Shown piece after piece: positions 24,296 to 32,804 of a stretch of DNA of 64,000 nucleotides. The position numbers and the translations under genes are program-made. The stretch spans positions 1 through 64,000 of the forward strand of contig JACTNA010000033.1 in the NCBI GenBank assembly GCA_014584315.1. Reading direction: 5' to 3'. How positions within the stretch are numbered: position 1 is the stretch's first letter; each line of letters starts with the position of its first letter. This stretch comes from Planctomycetota bacterium (lineage in GTDB: Bacteria; Planctomycetota; Phycisphaerae; Phycisphaerales; UBA1924). The notes beneath the pieces were generated by a model. The model ran no database searches. It was not told the origin of the DNA and worked only from the letters and a program-made list of their open reading frames with translations.

Positions 24296-25840
24296 TCAGC
24301 CCAGCAACTGCAGAACCTGCTGCGCCTGCTGGTTCGCGATCGTCAGCACCGTCGCGCCCGCCGAGGCGAGGATCTGGGCACGGTTCAGTTGCGAGGTCTC
24401 CAGCGCGAAGTCCGCGTCACGGATGGCGGAACTGCTGGCGCTGAGGTTCTCGAAGGCGGCCTGCATCGAGCGGACGTTGGTCTGCACCACGTTGCGCTCG
24501 AACGCGCCCAACCGCCCCCGGAGCACAGAGGTCTCGTCGATGGCGGCGGCGATGACCTGGTTCGCGCCGGTGAAGTCGTTGCGGGCCATCGAGGCGGTGA
24601 TCGAGTTCTCGCCCCCGGACTTCAGCGACGAGAGGAACGCGAGCGTGCCGTCGATCAGTGTCGCCCCGAGGTTCGAGGCGGCGACCGAAGGGATGCCGAT
24701 GTTGATCTGCTGCTGGATGGAGACCTCCGGCCCGACCTGGAACATCGCCCCGCCGCCGGTGACGTAGAACGTGCTGCTGGACGAGGTCGGGTCGGTGGCG
24801 AAGTCGGCGTCGAGGAGGAGGTCCACGCCGAGCGTCTGGGTGCTGAGCTTGACGCGGAGTCCGTTGCCGCTGCCGACGATGCCGTTGACGAGGGCGGAGA
24901 CGTCCTGCCCGATGTCGCGTGTGGCGGTGATGACGTCGGTCCAAGGGAAGCCGCCGGAGTAGTCGGGCATGGGAACGCCGTCGTTGAACCTGTGGAGAAT
25001 CCACGCGTCGTCGTTGGGATCGTTGGGCGGGTTGAGGCGCTTGACGGAAACGAACGCGGCCGAGCCGTAGTCCACGCTGCTGAACACGACGCCGGAGTTG
25101 ACGTTCCCGTTGATGAGTTCGGCCTTGAGGCCGGTGGCGGAGGAGAGCTTGTTGATGGCGTTGGCAACGTCGGAGAGAGGGATGCCGGAGGCGAACGTGA
25201 GGACCTGCACGCCCTTGGGGCCGGCGATCTCGAGGGTGACGGTGGAGAGCACCTCGCCCGGGGGCGTGGTGCCGCCGTTGTAGAAGAGGTTGCCGGTCTG
25301 GGCGGAGGCGATGACGTCGACGTCGACCTGGATGGCGGCGTTGCCGACGAAACTGGCGTGCGTGATGCGGGCGTGGTCGATCGCGCTGGGCGCGAGGCCC
25401 GAGAGGGTGTAGTCGAGGCTGCCGTTGAGGAGCTTCAGCCCGCCGAACGTGGCCGTGTTGCTGATGCGGGTGATGGAGTCGATCGCCGAGTCGATCTGCA
25501 ACTGGTTGGCGTTGCGCTCGTCCTCGGAGTTCGCCCCGGTGTTGGCGGCCTCGACGATGAGGGCGCGGATGGAGTTGAGCAGGTCGTTGACCTCCGCGAG
25601 CGAGGCCTCGGTGGTGGCGATGACGTTGCTGGACCGCTCCGCGTTGCGCAGGGCCTGGCGCACGCCCTCCAGGTCCGAGCGGATGCGCTCCGACGTGATG
25701 AGGCCCGCCGGGTCGTCGCTGCCGCGGTTGATCCGCAGCCCGGTGGACAGGCGTTCGAGCCTCAGCCCCAGTTCCGCGTTCGTGGAGCGCAAGTGCGCCT
25801 GCGCGATCATGCTGGGGATGTTCGTGTTGATCCTAGCCAT
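24296..25840 (-). CDS. Flagellin (proximal copy)
   Basis: 514 residues. The D0/D1 ends match flagellin (ARINTNIPSMIAQ, LRLERLSTGLRINRGSDDPAGLITSE; C-terminal IRDADFALETSQLNRAQILASAGATVLTIANQQAQQVLQLLG). The central ~280 residues differ strongly from the other copy, so the two filaments or filament sections would show different surfaces. Starts at ATG 25840 behind GGAGGA. It follows csrA by only 42 bp, so it is probably read from the csrA/fliW transcript and ends at the 24235-24262 terminator. Confidence 0.95.
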   Translation of the reverse strand: MARINTNIPSMIAQAHLRSTNAELGLRLERLSTGLRINRGSDDPAGLITSERIRSDLEGVRQALRNAERSSNVIATTEASLAEVNDLLNSIRALIVEAANTGANSEDERNANQLQIDSAIDSITRISNTATFGGLKLLNGSLDYTLSGLAPSAIDHARITHASFVGNAAIQVDVDVIASAQTGNLFYNGGTTPPGEVLSTVTLEIAGPKGVQVLTFASGIPLSDVANAINKLSSATGLKAELINGNVNSGVVFSSVDYGSAAFVSVKRLNPPNDPNDDAWILHRFNDGVPMPDYSGGFPWTDVITATRDIGQDVSALVNGIVGSGNGLRVKLSTQTLGVDLLLDADFATDPTSSSSTFYVTGGGAMFQVGPEVSIQQQINIGIPSVAASNLGATLIDGTLAFLSSLKSGGENSITASMARNDFTGANQVIAAAIDETSVLRGRLGAFERNVVQTNVRSMQAAFENLSASSSAIRDADFALETSQLNRAQILASAGATVLTIANQQAQQVLQLLG

Positions 25841-25845
25841 GACAA

Positions 25846-25854
25846 TCCTCCGTG
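25846..25854 (-). promoter_or_regulatory. Probable CsrA site / RBS of proximal flagellin
   Basis: CACGGAGGA followed by TTGT then C-ATG on the minus strand. CACGGAGGATTGT resembles the CsrA consensus around ARGGAUGU. It covers the ribosome binding site. Confidence 0.5.
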
Positions 25855-25882
25855 ATTGAGGCTAAGTGCGTGCTGCGCGCGG

Positions 25883-26215
25883 TCATCGAGCGCGTGGGGC
25901 GGCCGGCGTCGGCACGGTCGCGGCGGTCTGCGGACGGACGGGACGGGCGAGTTCCGCGGCGCGCGAGCGAACGCCCGCCCGCGCCGGCCCGGGTTGGATG
26001 GTCTGGCTGAGCAGTTGGGCGTCCCCGCCGTCCAGGCGTGACGCCTGCTCGTTCTCCCGCCGGATGGCCTCGTAGACCTCCTTGCGGTGAACGGCGATGG
26101 TCGTCGGCGCGGTGATCCCCAGGCGAACCTTGTCGCCACGGATGTCGACGACCGTGATCTCGATCACGTCTCCGATCATGATCGTCTCGTCGCGCTGACG
26201 GGAAAGAACGAGCAT
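25883..26215 (-). CDS. csrA: Carbon storage regulator CsrA with C-terminal extension
   Basis: 110 residues. The first ~55 are CsrA: MLVLSRQRDETIMIGDVIEITVVDIRGDKVRLGI and the RNA-contact Arg in VHRKEVYEAIRREN. Ordinary CsrA is 55-75 residues; here ~50 extra, Ala/Pro/Arg-rich, probably disordered residues follow. CsrA dimers bind GGA motifs in leaders and block translation, and in FliW-bearing bacteria they control flagellin. Placement between fliW and two flagellin genes fits that circuit exactly. Confidence 0.95.
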   Translation of the reverse strand: MLVLSRQRDETIMIGDVIEITVVDIRGDKVRLGITAPTTIAVHRKEVYEAIRRENEQASRLDGGDAQLLSQTIQPGPARAGVRSRAAELARPVRPQTAATVPTPAAPRAR

Positions 26216-26320
26216 GGGTCGGCTCCTTCGGCCTCCGTGCCGGCGGGTCGCCGCGGCACGCGGGAAAGTGCGTCGTGCGGGGGCGTCCGTCGCCCCCCGA
26301 GCCGGAAGAACACAATCGAC

Positions 26321-26767
26321 TCACGCGGAGGCGGCTCGCGGCGCGGGCGCGACCTTCATCAGCGCGTGCCGCGTCGTCCACCGCTTCTCCGCGAGCACGA
26401 GCTGCTCGCCCGCGCGGGTCAGCGTGTTGATGACCAGCGGGCCTTGCAGATTGCCCGTCAGCGTCTGGTCCACCTTGTTCACGATCACGAACACCTGCGA
26501 GTCCTCGAGCCGCGACAGGCCCAGTTCGGCCATCTGCTCCGGGCGGATGGGCACGGAGTAGTCCGGCACGAAGAGGCTCGGGTCCGTCACGACGAACGCC
26601 AGGTCCGGGTCGTCGAGCGACTGGAGCCAGAAGAAGCAGGCGTCCTCCCCCGGTTCGAGGAGGCAGTAGCGGGTGTGCTCGGGGAACCCAAGCAGCCCGC
26701 GCGGGAAGGTGATCACGCGGTCCTCCGCGATCTCGATCACCCCGAAGCGAGTGGTCCGCACTTCCAT
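26321..26767 (-). CDS. fliW: Flagellar assembly factor FliW
   Basis: 148 residues. FliW signature: RFGVIEIAEDRVITFPRGLLGFPEHTRYCLLE, FFWLQSLDDPDLAFVVTDP, VFVIVNK...LTGNLQGPLVINTLTRAGEQLVL. FliW binds CsrA until free flagellin displaces it, so flagellin synthesis follows filament export. It lies between flgL (159 bp upstream) and csrA (105 bp downstream). Confidence 0.95.
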   Translation of the reverse strand: MEVRTTRFGVIEIAEDRVITFPRGLLGFPEHTRYCLLEPGEDACFFWLQSLDDPDLAFVVTDPSLFVPDYSVPIRPEQMAELGLSRLEDSQVFVIVNKVDQTLTGNLQGPLVINTLTRAGEQLVLAEKRWTTRHALMKVAPAPRAASA

Positions 26768-26926
26768 GGGCGCGCTCCGTCGTTCGGCCTGTCGTCAACG
26801 TTCGAGCCCCGATCGTCCTTCGACCGGGCGACGTCCTGTCGTGCTCGGCCCGCGGCCGCGGCGGGCCATCCGATCCGGTTCCAAGCGACTCGACCCGCTC
26901 ACGCGGGCCGGGCCGGCGTCCGACCC

Positions 26927-29002
26927 CTACCGAAGAAAGTCCAGCAGCGAGAGCGAGTTGGCCGCCGCCGCCACCCGCAGCCCCGCGTTCAGTTGCGTCT
27001 GGAGCAGCGCGAAACGCGACGCGACCTCGGCGTAGTCGGCGTCGCGGAGCCGGCTCCGGAAGGTCTCGTCGAGCACGCGCCGCTGTTCCACCGTGTCCGC
27101 CTCCCGGTCCACCCGGGTCGAATACCCGCCAACGAGCGCCCGCGACTGCGCCAGCCGCTCGAGCGCACGCTCGATCCCCTCGGCAGCAACCGCTATGCCA
27201 GGCGTGTCGTCCTTCAACAGGGCCTCGCGCAGGTCCGCCAGATGCGTGAAGATGCCGTCCACGCGCACCTTTGCGCGGTCCGAACCGATCAGACTTGCGC
27301 TCGCCGAGTCCCACTGCCCGTCCATCAGGCCCAGTTGGAACGCGGCGGGGTTGTTGTTCCGCGGCTCCACCGTGAGCCGATCGGTCATGCCCGGGTACGT
27401 GTCGTCCTGCGCCAGCACGATGCCCCCCGCCCCGTGCTCGGGGATCGACGCCCGGAAGAGCGTCGTCGGGAGGTTCTGGGCCGAGAGTTGCGTCGCGGCC
27501 TGCGCGTTGATCGCGTCCAGCAGCGAGCCGACCGAGACAACGTCGGCCGGCCTGAGGTCGATCTCGATCTGCGCGCCGTTGCCGAGTCGGATGACGAACT
27601 CGACATCGAGGGCGGGGTCGGGGTCGCCGGTGTCCGGGTTGACGCCGCCGTCCGCGATGGTGACGCCGCGCCCGTCGTTGAAAGCCTCGAGGCGTGTGCC
27701 CAGGTCGAGGGAGCGGATCCCGAGTCGCCTCGCGGTCGAGGAACCATCGTCGGTGTCTTCGATCGCGAGGCCGGAGACCGCGCCGCCCGCGACGGTGTTC
27801 AGGACGCTGAGCGTGCCGTCCGGGGCGATCTCGACGCGAAGGCCCAGGCCCGCGCCCTCGATGAGGTTGCGAACGTCCTGCATCGTCGATGCCGCGCCGA
27901 GGTCCACGGTGCGGCCGTGGCCGTGGGCGGCGAGCCGGACCGTCCCCAGCGGCGAGCCGCCCAACCCGCGGAGGGCATCGATGGGCGTGAGCCAGGTCAG
28001 TCGCGGGTTGGTCTCGAGACCCTGCCCCACGGTGGGCGTGAACGCGAACGAGGCATCGTCGGCAAGTCCGAGGTCGCGCGCGGTCGTGCCCGCGCCGGTG
28101 TCGAAAAAGCGCAGGTGCGGGCCTGATCCGCCGGGGTCGGCCAGATCGATGGTCAACGCCCCGTTGGCGACCCCCACCCCACCGGGGCCGAGGATGGTCG
28201 CGCCGGTCTGGGCCTCGTGCTGACGGATGGCGGCGGTGATGCGTGCGGCGACGTGGGCGATGGTGTCCGCGGAGGCGAGATCGACGCTGACGCGCGGGCC
28301 GCCGTCGTAGGAGAACTCGACGATCCCGCGGTCGACGCCCAGGCCGCGTGCGCCGTCGAGGTCGGCGAGCCGTGTGTCGAGCGTGAGGCCGGGGTCGAGG
28401 TCGGCCGTGCCGCGGACGCGGGCGGAGGCGGAGCCGAGCGGCCCGTCGTCGCCGAGCGTGAGCCGGACGCTGTCGCCCAGGCCCAGGTCCGCGAGCATTC
28501 CCCCTCCCGAGGCGCGGAAGCGGTAGCCGCCGAGGAAGGACTCGACGGGCGCGCTGCCCGGCGTGTCGCCCGCGAAGACGTGGCCGAGGATGGTGGAGGT
28601 GTTGGCGAGGCGGAGCAGGCCGGAGGTGAGCGACTCGATGATGGTGGCCTGCGTGGCGCGCTCTTCCGGGTTCGACCCGATGCCGATCTGGGCCTGCGCC
28701 GTTGCCTTCGCCTCCAGCAGCAGGTCTTGGGCCTGCGAGAGCGCATCGTCGAGCGTGGCGAGCGTGCCGCGGGCGGCGTCGAGGTTGCGCGAACGCTGCT
28801 CCATGCGGGCGAGCCGGCTGTCGAGTTCGAGAATCGCCGCGGCCTTCACGGCGTCGTCGCTGGGGCGGATGACGGCCAGGCCGGTGCTCAGTTGCTCGGT
28901 CACGCGGAAGAGCGCGAGATTGGTGCGGTTGATCTGCGCGACCCCGACGCGGGCCGCGAGCATGTTCGGCACACGGGTCAGACTCGAGGGGATCGTGCTC
29001 AT
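26927..29002 (-). CDS. flgL: Flagellar hook-associated protein 3 (FlgL), enlarged
   Basis: 691 residues, about twice the enterobacterial length. N-terminal flagellin-like D0/D1 (NRTNLALFRVTEQLSTGLAVIRPSDDAVKAAAILELDSRL) and C-terminal end (SRFALLQTQLNAGLRVAAAANSLSLLDFLR) are clear. The ~450-residue middle is Gly/Asp-rich beta structure with several repeat-like LGLGD / RLGIRSLDLG units. It forms the junction between FlgK and the filament. Start ATG 29002, 13 bp after flgK. Confidence 0.9.
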   Translation of the reverse strand: MSTIPSSLTRVPNMLAARVGVAQINRTNLALFRVTEQLSTGLAVIRPSDDAVKAAAILELDSRLARMEQRSRNLDAARGTLATLDDALSQAQDLLLEAKATAQAQIGIGSNPEERATQATIIESLTSGLLRLANTSTILGHVFAGDTPGSAPVESFLGGYRFRASGGGMLADLGLGDSVRLTLGDDGPLGSASARVRGTADLDPGLTLDTRLADLDGARGLGVDRGIVEFSYDGGPRVSVDLASADTIAHVAARITAAIRQHEAQTGATILGPGGVGVANGALTIDLADPGGSGPHLRFFDTGAGTTARDLGLADDASFAFTPTVGQGLETNPRLTWLTPIDALRGLGGSPLGTVRLAAHGHGRTVDLGAASTMQDVRNLIEGAGLGLRVEIAPDGTLSVLNTVAGGAVSGLAIEDTDDGSSTARRLGIRSLDLGTRLEAFNDGRGVTIADGGVNPDTGDPDPALDVEFVIRLGNGAQIEIDLRPADVVSVGSLLDAINAQAATQLSAQNLPTTLFRASIPEHGAGGIVLAQDDTYPGMTDRLTVEPRNNNPAAFQLGLMDGQWDSASASLIGSDRAKVRVDGIFTHLADLREALLKDDTPGIAVAAEGIERALERLAQSRALVGGYSTRVDREADTVEQRRVLDETFRSRLRDADYAEVASRFALLQTQLNAGLRVAAAANSLSLLDFLR

Positions 29003-29015
29003 GGTCGTGGCTAGG

Positions 29016-30752
29016 TCAGAGGATGGACATCAGGGAGTCGAGGAGTTCGTCGGCGAGAGAGATGACGCGGGCCGCGCCCTGGTACTGCTTCTGGAAGTTG
29101 AGGAGGTTCATGGACTCCTCGTCGAGGCTCACGCCGGCGACCGAGGCGCGCTGCGCGTCGAGACTGTCGCGGACGACCCGGGCGGCCTCGGCGCGGAGTT
29201 GGGCGGCCTGGGTCGAGACGGCGACGGTCTGCACGGCGTCCGACCACGCGGCGCGCAGCGTCCGCCCGCCGAGGCCCTCGATGGCGGTGTCCTGCAGGCC
29301 GGCGATGCGCAGGGCGGTCGCGTTCTCCACGAATCGGCCGTCCTCCATCGCGCCGGTCATCAGGCGCGAGGGGTTCGCGGCGAGGTCGGCCCGAACGCCC
29401 ATATCCGAGGCGTCGCGCCCGGTGAAAAAGGCGTTCACGCCGAGCGTGGCCAGCACGCCCGAGGTGTCGTCGGAGAAGGAGAAGTCGTAGCCCGCGCTCG
29501 CGGCCACACGGAGCCGTCCGTCGGGCGTGAAGCCGGCCGCGAGGTTGCCGACCGCGTTGAGCGCATCCGCGATCCCCTGCGCGGAAGTGTCGTCGGCGAA
29601 TCCACTCGCGCCCGACGCGTTGATGCCGTCGAGATCGACGCCGATGCGGACGGACTGGACCAGACCTGTGGCGACGTGCCGGACGTTGACGAGGAACCCG
29701 CCCGTGCGCGGAGCGAAGGGGAGCGCGGCGAGGGCCGAGTTCGCCGGGTCGTTGAGCGCGAGCGAGCGGTCGCCCGGCGCGAGGCGCAGTTCCGCGAACG
29801 TCTCGGTGAGTCCGGCGGCGTTCGTGCCCGTGGCGTGCGCGTCGTTGACGGCGAAGACGAGCTGGGTGGCGATGGCGTCGAGAGCGTCGATCGTGCGGCC
29901 GATGCCGTCGCCGCGCGCCGCCAGCAGGCCGCCGATGCGCCCGCCGGAGGGCGCGACCTCCTGCCCGCTGGCGCGGATAGTAACCTCGACCCGCGTGACG
30001 CCGTCGATCGTGACCTGCCGCATCTCCAGCCCGCGGGACGTGCCGCCGAGCACGACCGGCGCGGAACCCAGGAGCACGTCGTACCGCCCGTCGGGCTGCT
30101 CGACGATGTTCACGTCGATCATCTCCGCCAGTTGGCCCACGAGCAGGTCGCGCTGGTCGCGCAGGTCGTTGGCGGTGCGGACGCCCTGCTCGGCGTCGGC
30201 GATGGTGCGGTTGATCTCGGCGATGCGGTCGAGCAGGCTCGACGCCTGGGCGACCTCGCCGCCGATCTGGGCGTCGATCTGCGCGCGGGTCGCGCCGAGG
30301 TCGGAGCGCAGGCGGCGGACCGAATCGGCCAGGTGCACGCCCCGCTGCACGACGACCGCGCTGGACTCGCTCAGGTTCGCCCGCTCCGACCAGGCGCCGA
30401 AGAAGGACGCCAGTTCCGACGACAGGTCGTAGCCGCTGAGTTCGTTCAGTGCGCTCTCGACGGCGGACATCGCCTGGAACCGCTGCTCGGCCGCGGCGTG
30501 CTCGGACATGCTCCCCCACGAGCGGGCCAGCAGCGCTTCGTTCACCTGCCGCCGGACGTCCTGCACGATGACGCCGCGCCCGATCGTGCCGCCGTTGCCG
30601 ATCGCGACCCCGCGGATCGGCGAGAGGTGGGCGACCTGGCGCGAGTAGCCGGGCGTCGCGGCGTTGGCGATGTTGTTCGCGGCGACCTGAATCCCCGCCT
30701 GCGCGGCGTGAAGGGCCGACTGCGACGCGAGCATGGCGGCGGTCAGACTCAT
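29016..30752 (-). CDS. flgK: Flagellar hook-associated protein 1 (FlgK)
   Basis: 578 residues. N-terminal rod/hook signature (AMLASQSALHAAQAGIQVAANNIANAATPGYSRQ) and C-terminal helix (SLDEESMNLLNFQKQYQGAARVISLADELLDSLMSIL). Joins hook and filament-side proteins and is exported by the flagellar type III system. It sits 10 bp after flgN, its probable chaperone. Confidence 0.95.
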   Translation of the reverse strand: MSLTAAMLASQSALHAAQAGIQVAANNIANAATPGYSRQVAHLSPIRGVAIGNGGTIGRGVIVQDVRRQVNEALLARSWGSMSEHAAAEQRFQAMSAVESALNELSGYDLSSELASFFGAWSERANLSESSAVVVQRGVHLADSVRRLRSDLGATRAQIDAQIGGEVAQASSLLDRIAEINRTIADAEQGVRTANDLRDQRDLLVGQLAEMIDVNIVEQPDGRYDVLLGSAPVVLGGTSRGLEMRQVTIDGVTRVEVTIRASGQEVAPSGGRIGGLLAARGDGIGRTIDALDAIATQLVFAVNDAHATGTNAAGLTETFAELRLAPGDRSLALNDPANSALAALPFAPRTGGFLVNVRHVATGLVQSVRIGVDLDGINASGASGFADDTSAQGIADALNAVGNLAAGFTPDGRLRVAASAGYDFSFSDDTSGVLATLGVNAFFTGRDASDMGVRADLAANPSRLMTGAMEDGRFVENATALRIAGLQDTAIEGLGGRTLRAAWSDAVQTVAVSTQAAQLRAEAARVVRDSLDAQRASVAGVSLDEESMNLLNFQKQYQGAARVISLADELLDSLMSIL

Positions 30753-30762
30753 GCGGTTCTCC

Positions 30763-31266
30763 TCACGACACCACGTCCACGCCGCTGACGACGGCTCGCC
30801 CGGCCTCGACCCGCCCCGCGCGCCCGTAGGTGCCCGCGTGGCTCAGCCTGCGGTGCACCTGCCGGATCAGCCCGTCCATGTGCGTCACCAGCGAGGCGTA
30901 CGCCTCGCGCAGGTGGGCGCGCTCGCGCCGGGCGCGCTCGACCAGCGGGCGCAGAGCCGCCGCCGCACGCTCGACCGCATCGCGCGTCGGCGCGGGCAGG
31001 CCCGCGGCGAGCGTCGCGATCGGGATCGAAGCGGCGTCCGGGCCGGCCAGACGCTCGACAGCCTCGCGCCGCGCCGCGTCCGCCTCCTCGATCCACGCCA
31101 GCGCGGCGAGATGGGCGCGCGTGGCCGACTCCACGGCCTTCGGATCGGCACGCCGCGCCGCCTCACGCTGGGCCTCGATGGCGTCGAGCAGCGCGGCGTG
31201 AGCGTCGGCGAGCGCGCGCAGCGACGCTTCGAGGTCCGCGGCGGCGTTCATGCGGGATTCATGCAT
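30763..31266 (-). CDS. FlgN-like flagellar export chaperone
   Basis: 167 residues from ATG 31266, chosen because GGGAGGAG lies 9 nt upstream; an ATG at 31251 is the alternative. Almost entirely helical: long Ala/Arg/Glu helices (LEASLRALADAHAALLDAIEAQREAARR; AYASLVTHMDGLIRQVHRRL), as in FlgN. FlgN holds FlgK and FlgL before export, and both genes follow directly. The start overlaps the stop of the flgJ-like gene by 8 bp. Family call rests on helical layout and position. Confidence 0.7.
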   Translation of the reverse strand: MHESRMNAAADLEASLRALADAHAALLDAIEAQREAARRADPKAVESATRAHLAALAWIEEADAARREAVERLAGPDAASIPIATLAAGLPAPTRDAVERAAAALRPLVERARRERAHLREAYASLVTHMDGLIRQVHRRLSHAGTYGRAGRVEAGRAVVSGVDVVS

Positions 31267-31687
31267 GGCCGTCGGCTCCTCCCGGGGCTGGCGACCCGCC
31301 CGAGCGGCGGAGCAGATCGTGTGCCAGGCGGTCCACCATGGGCAGGCGCGCGGCGCGGACGATGTCGTGTGCAACTCTCGCGTCCAGCAGCGCACGGAAC
31401 TGCCTCTCGCCGGGTCCGGGCGCGAAGGGCGGGGCCGCCCCGTCCGACTCGCGCAGGCGCTTCAGCACCGGCTCGACGAAGGTGATCGCGACCAGTTTCT
31501 CCGCGGTCTCGCGGGCCGTGCCGCGCGTGCCGTCCGGCCTGCGCTCGGCGATCGAGAGCGACTCGGCGAAGGTGCGCTGGGCATCGGTGAGCGAGGAGCC
31601 GCCGAGCACGGCGAAGCGGCCGGCGACCGGATGCTCGCGGCTCGCCGTCGCGGCACCGACGATCGGGTTGTGCGAGAACGTTGGCAC
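31259..31687 (-). CDS. FlgJ-like rod-binding protein (no muramidase domain)
   Basis: 142 residues. The segment ARETAEKLVAITFVEPVLKRLRESDGAAPPFAPG...FRALLDARVAHDIV is the rod-binding protein domain found as the N-terminal half of FlgJ. No glucosaminidase domain follows, as in most non-enterobacterial species, so another enzyme must open the peptidoglycan. Acts as rod cap in the periplasm. Begins 5 bp after flgI. Confidence 0.8.
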   Translation of the reverse strand: MPTFSHNPIVGAATASREHPVAGRFAVLGGSSLTDAQRTFAESLSIAERRPDGTRGTARETAEKLVAITFVEPVLKRLRESDGAAPPFAPGPGERQFRALLDARVAHDIVRAARLPMVDRLAHDLLRRSGGSPAPGGADGHA

Positions 31688-31691
31688 GGCG

Positions 31692-32783
31692 TCAGTCCAC
31701 GATGAGTTCGGCGTGCAGGTTGCCGCTCTTGGCGAGCTGCTGGATGATGATGATCTGGTCCGCGGGTGGGATGTCGAGTTGCTTGAACGCGGTGAGCAGG
31801 TCCTGGAGCCGCGCCGCGTCCGCCGGGCGCGCGCCGGCGGACAGCCCCGCCCAGCGCGTGCGGTCGATCAGCGGATCGATCTCCGTCGGCACCGGCGGCG
31901 GGATCGTCGTCGTGATGGTCAGCCCGTTGTGCGTGATGGCGACCGGGCTGATGCGGACGTCCGCCGTCATCACGATCGAGCCGGTCGCGCTGTTCACGAT
32001 CACCCGGGCCGGCAGGCGAAGCAGAGCAACGTCGATCGGCGTCGCCAGAATCTCGGCGATGAACGGCGCGGGGTCCGCCCGCTCGACCTCCGGAACCTCG
32101 ACGCGGATCGTCCGATCGTCCACCGCCCGGGCGATGCGCCGCTCGCCGGCGACCGGCGCGTTGAAGTACGTGTCGTTGATCGTCCCCGCGATCTGGCTCG
32201 CCGAGGCGTAGCCGCGGAAGGGCGGGTCGAGCACGAGGTCGAGCCGCCCGGTCGGCGCGTCCGCCTTCACGTCGCGCGTGAGTTTCGCGCCCAGCCGCAC
32301 GCGGGCACGCGTGGGCACGGACGGATCCTCGAGCGTGACCGGCCCGTAGGCCATCGCGTAGAGCGGCGAGCCGGGCGTCGGGCCTTGCAGCGGGGTGACG
32401 AAGAGTTCGCCGCCGCGGAGCGACGACGCGCTGCCGACGACCGAGACCGTCGCATCGAGCGCATCGTTGACGCGTGCGCCGCCCGGCGGGATCGGGCAGG
32501 TCACCATGACGAGGGCGACGCTCTTGGTGCGCTCGAGGGCCTTGTAGTCCGGGATCGGGTTGCCGCTGTTGCGGAAGACCTCGGCGAGTTGCTGGGCGAG
32601 GGCGAGGTCCTTGCCGGAGTCGCCCGTGCCGCTCAGGCCGATGACGAGGCCCAGGCCGCGCAGCACGAACTCGCTCTCGTCGCTGAAGCGCGTCAGTTCG
32701 CGGACCGTACTCTTCCCGGTCTGTGCATGGGCCGCCCCGGCGATGCAGGCGAGAACGGCGAGGACGGTCAGCAGTCGTGGCAC
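31692..32783 (-). CDS. flgI: Flagellar P-ring protein FlgI
   Basis: 363 residues, the normal length. Signal peptide MPRLLTVLAVLACIAGAAHA, then the FlgI pattern: LRGLGLVIGLSGTGDSGKD, SVALVMVTCPIPPGGARVND, DATVSVVGSASSLRGGELFVTPL. Forms the ring around the rod in the peptidoglycan layer and depends on FlgA. Follows flgH by 21 bp. Confidence 0.95.
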   Translation of the reverse strand: MPRLLTVLAVLACIAGAAHAQTGKSTVRELTRFSDESEFVLRGLGLVIGLSGTGDSGKDLALAQQLAEVFRNSGNPIPDYKALERTKSVALVMVTCPIPPGGARVNDALDATVSVVGSASSLRGGELFVTPLQGPTPGSPLYAMAYGPVTLEDPSVPTRARVRLGAKLTRDVKADAPTGRLDLVLDPPFRGYASASQIAGTINDTYFNAPVAGERRIARAVDDRTIRVEVPEVERADPAPFIAEILATPIDVALLRLPARVIVNSATGSIVMTADVRISPVAITHNGLTITTTIPPPVPTEIDPLIDRTRWAGLSAGARPADAARLQDLLTAFKQLDIPPADQIIIIQQLAKSGNLHAELIVD

Positions 32784-32804
32784 AATGCGGCTCCGTGCGG
32801 TGGC

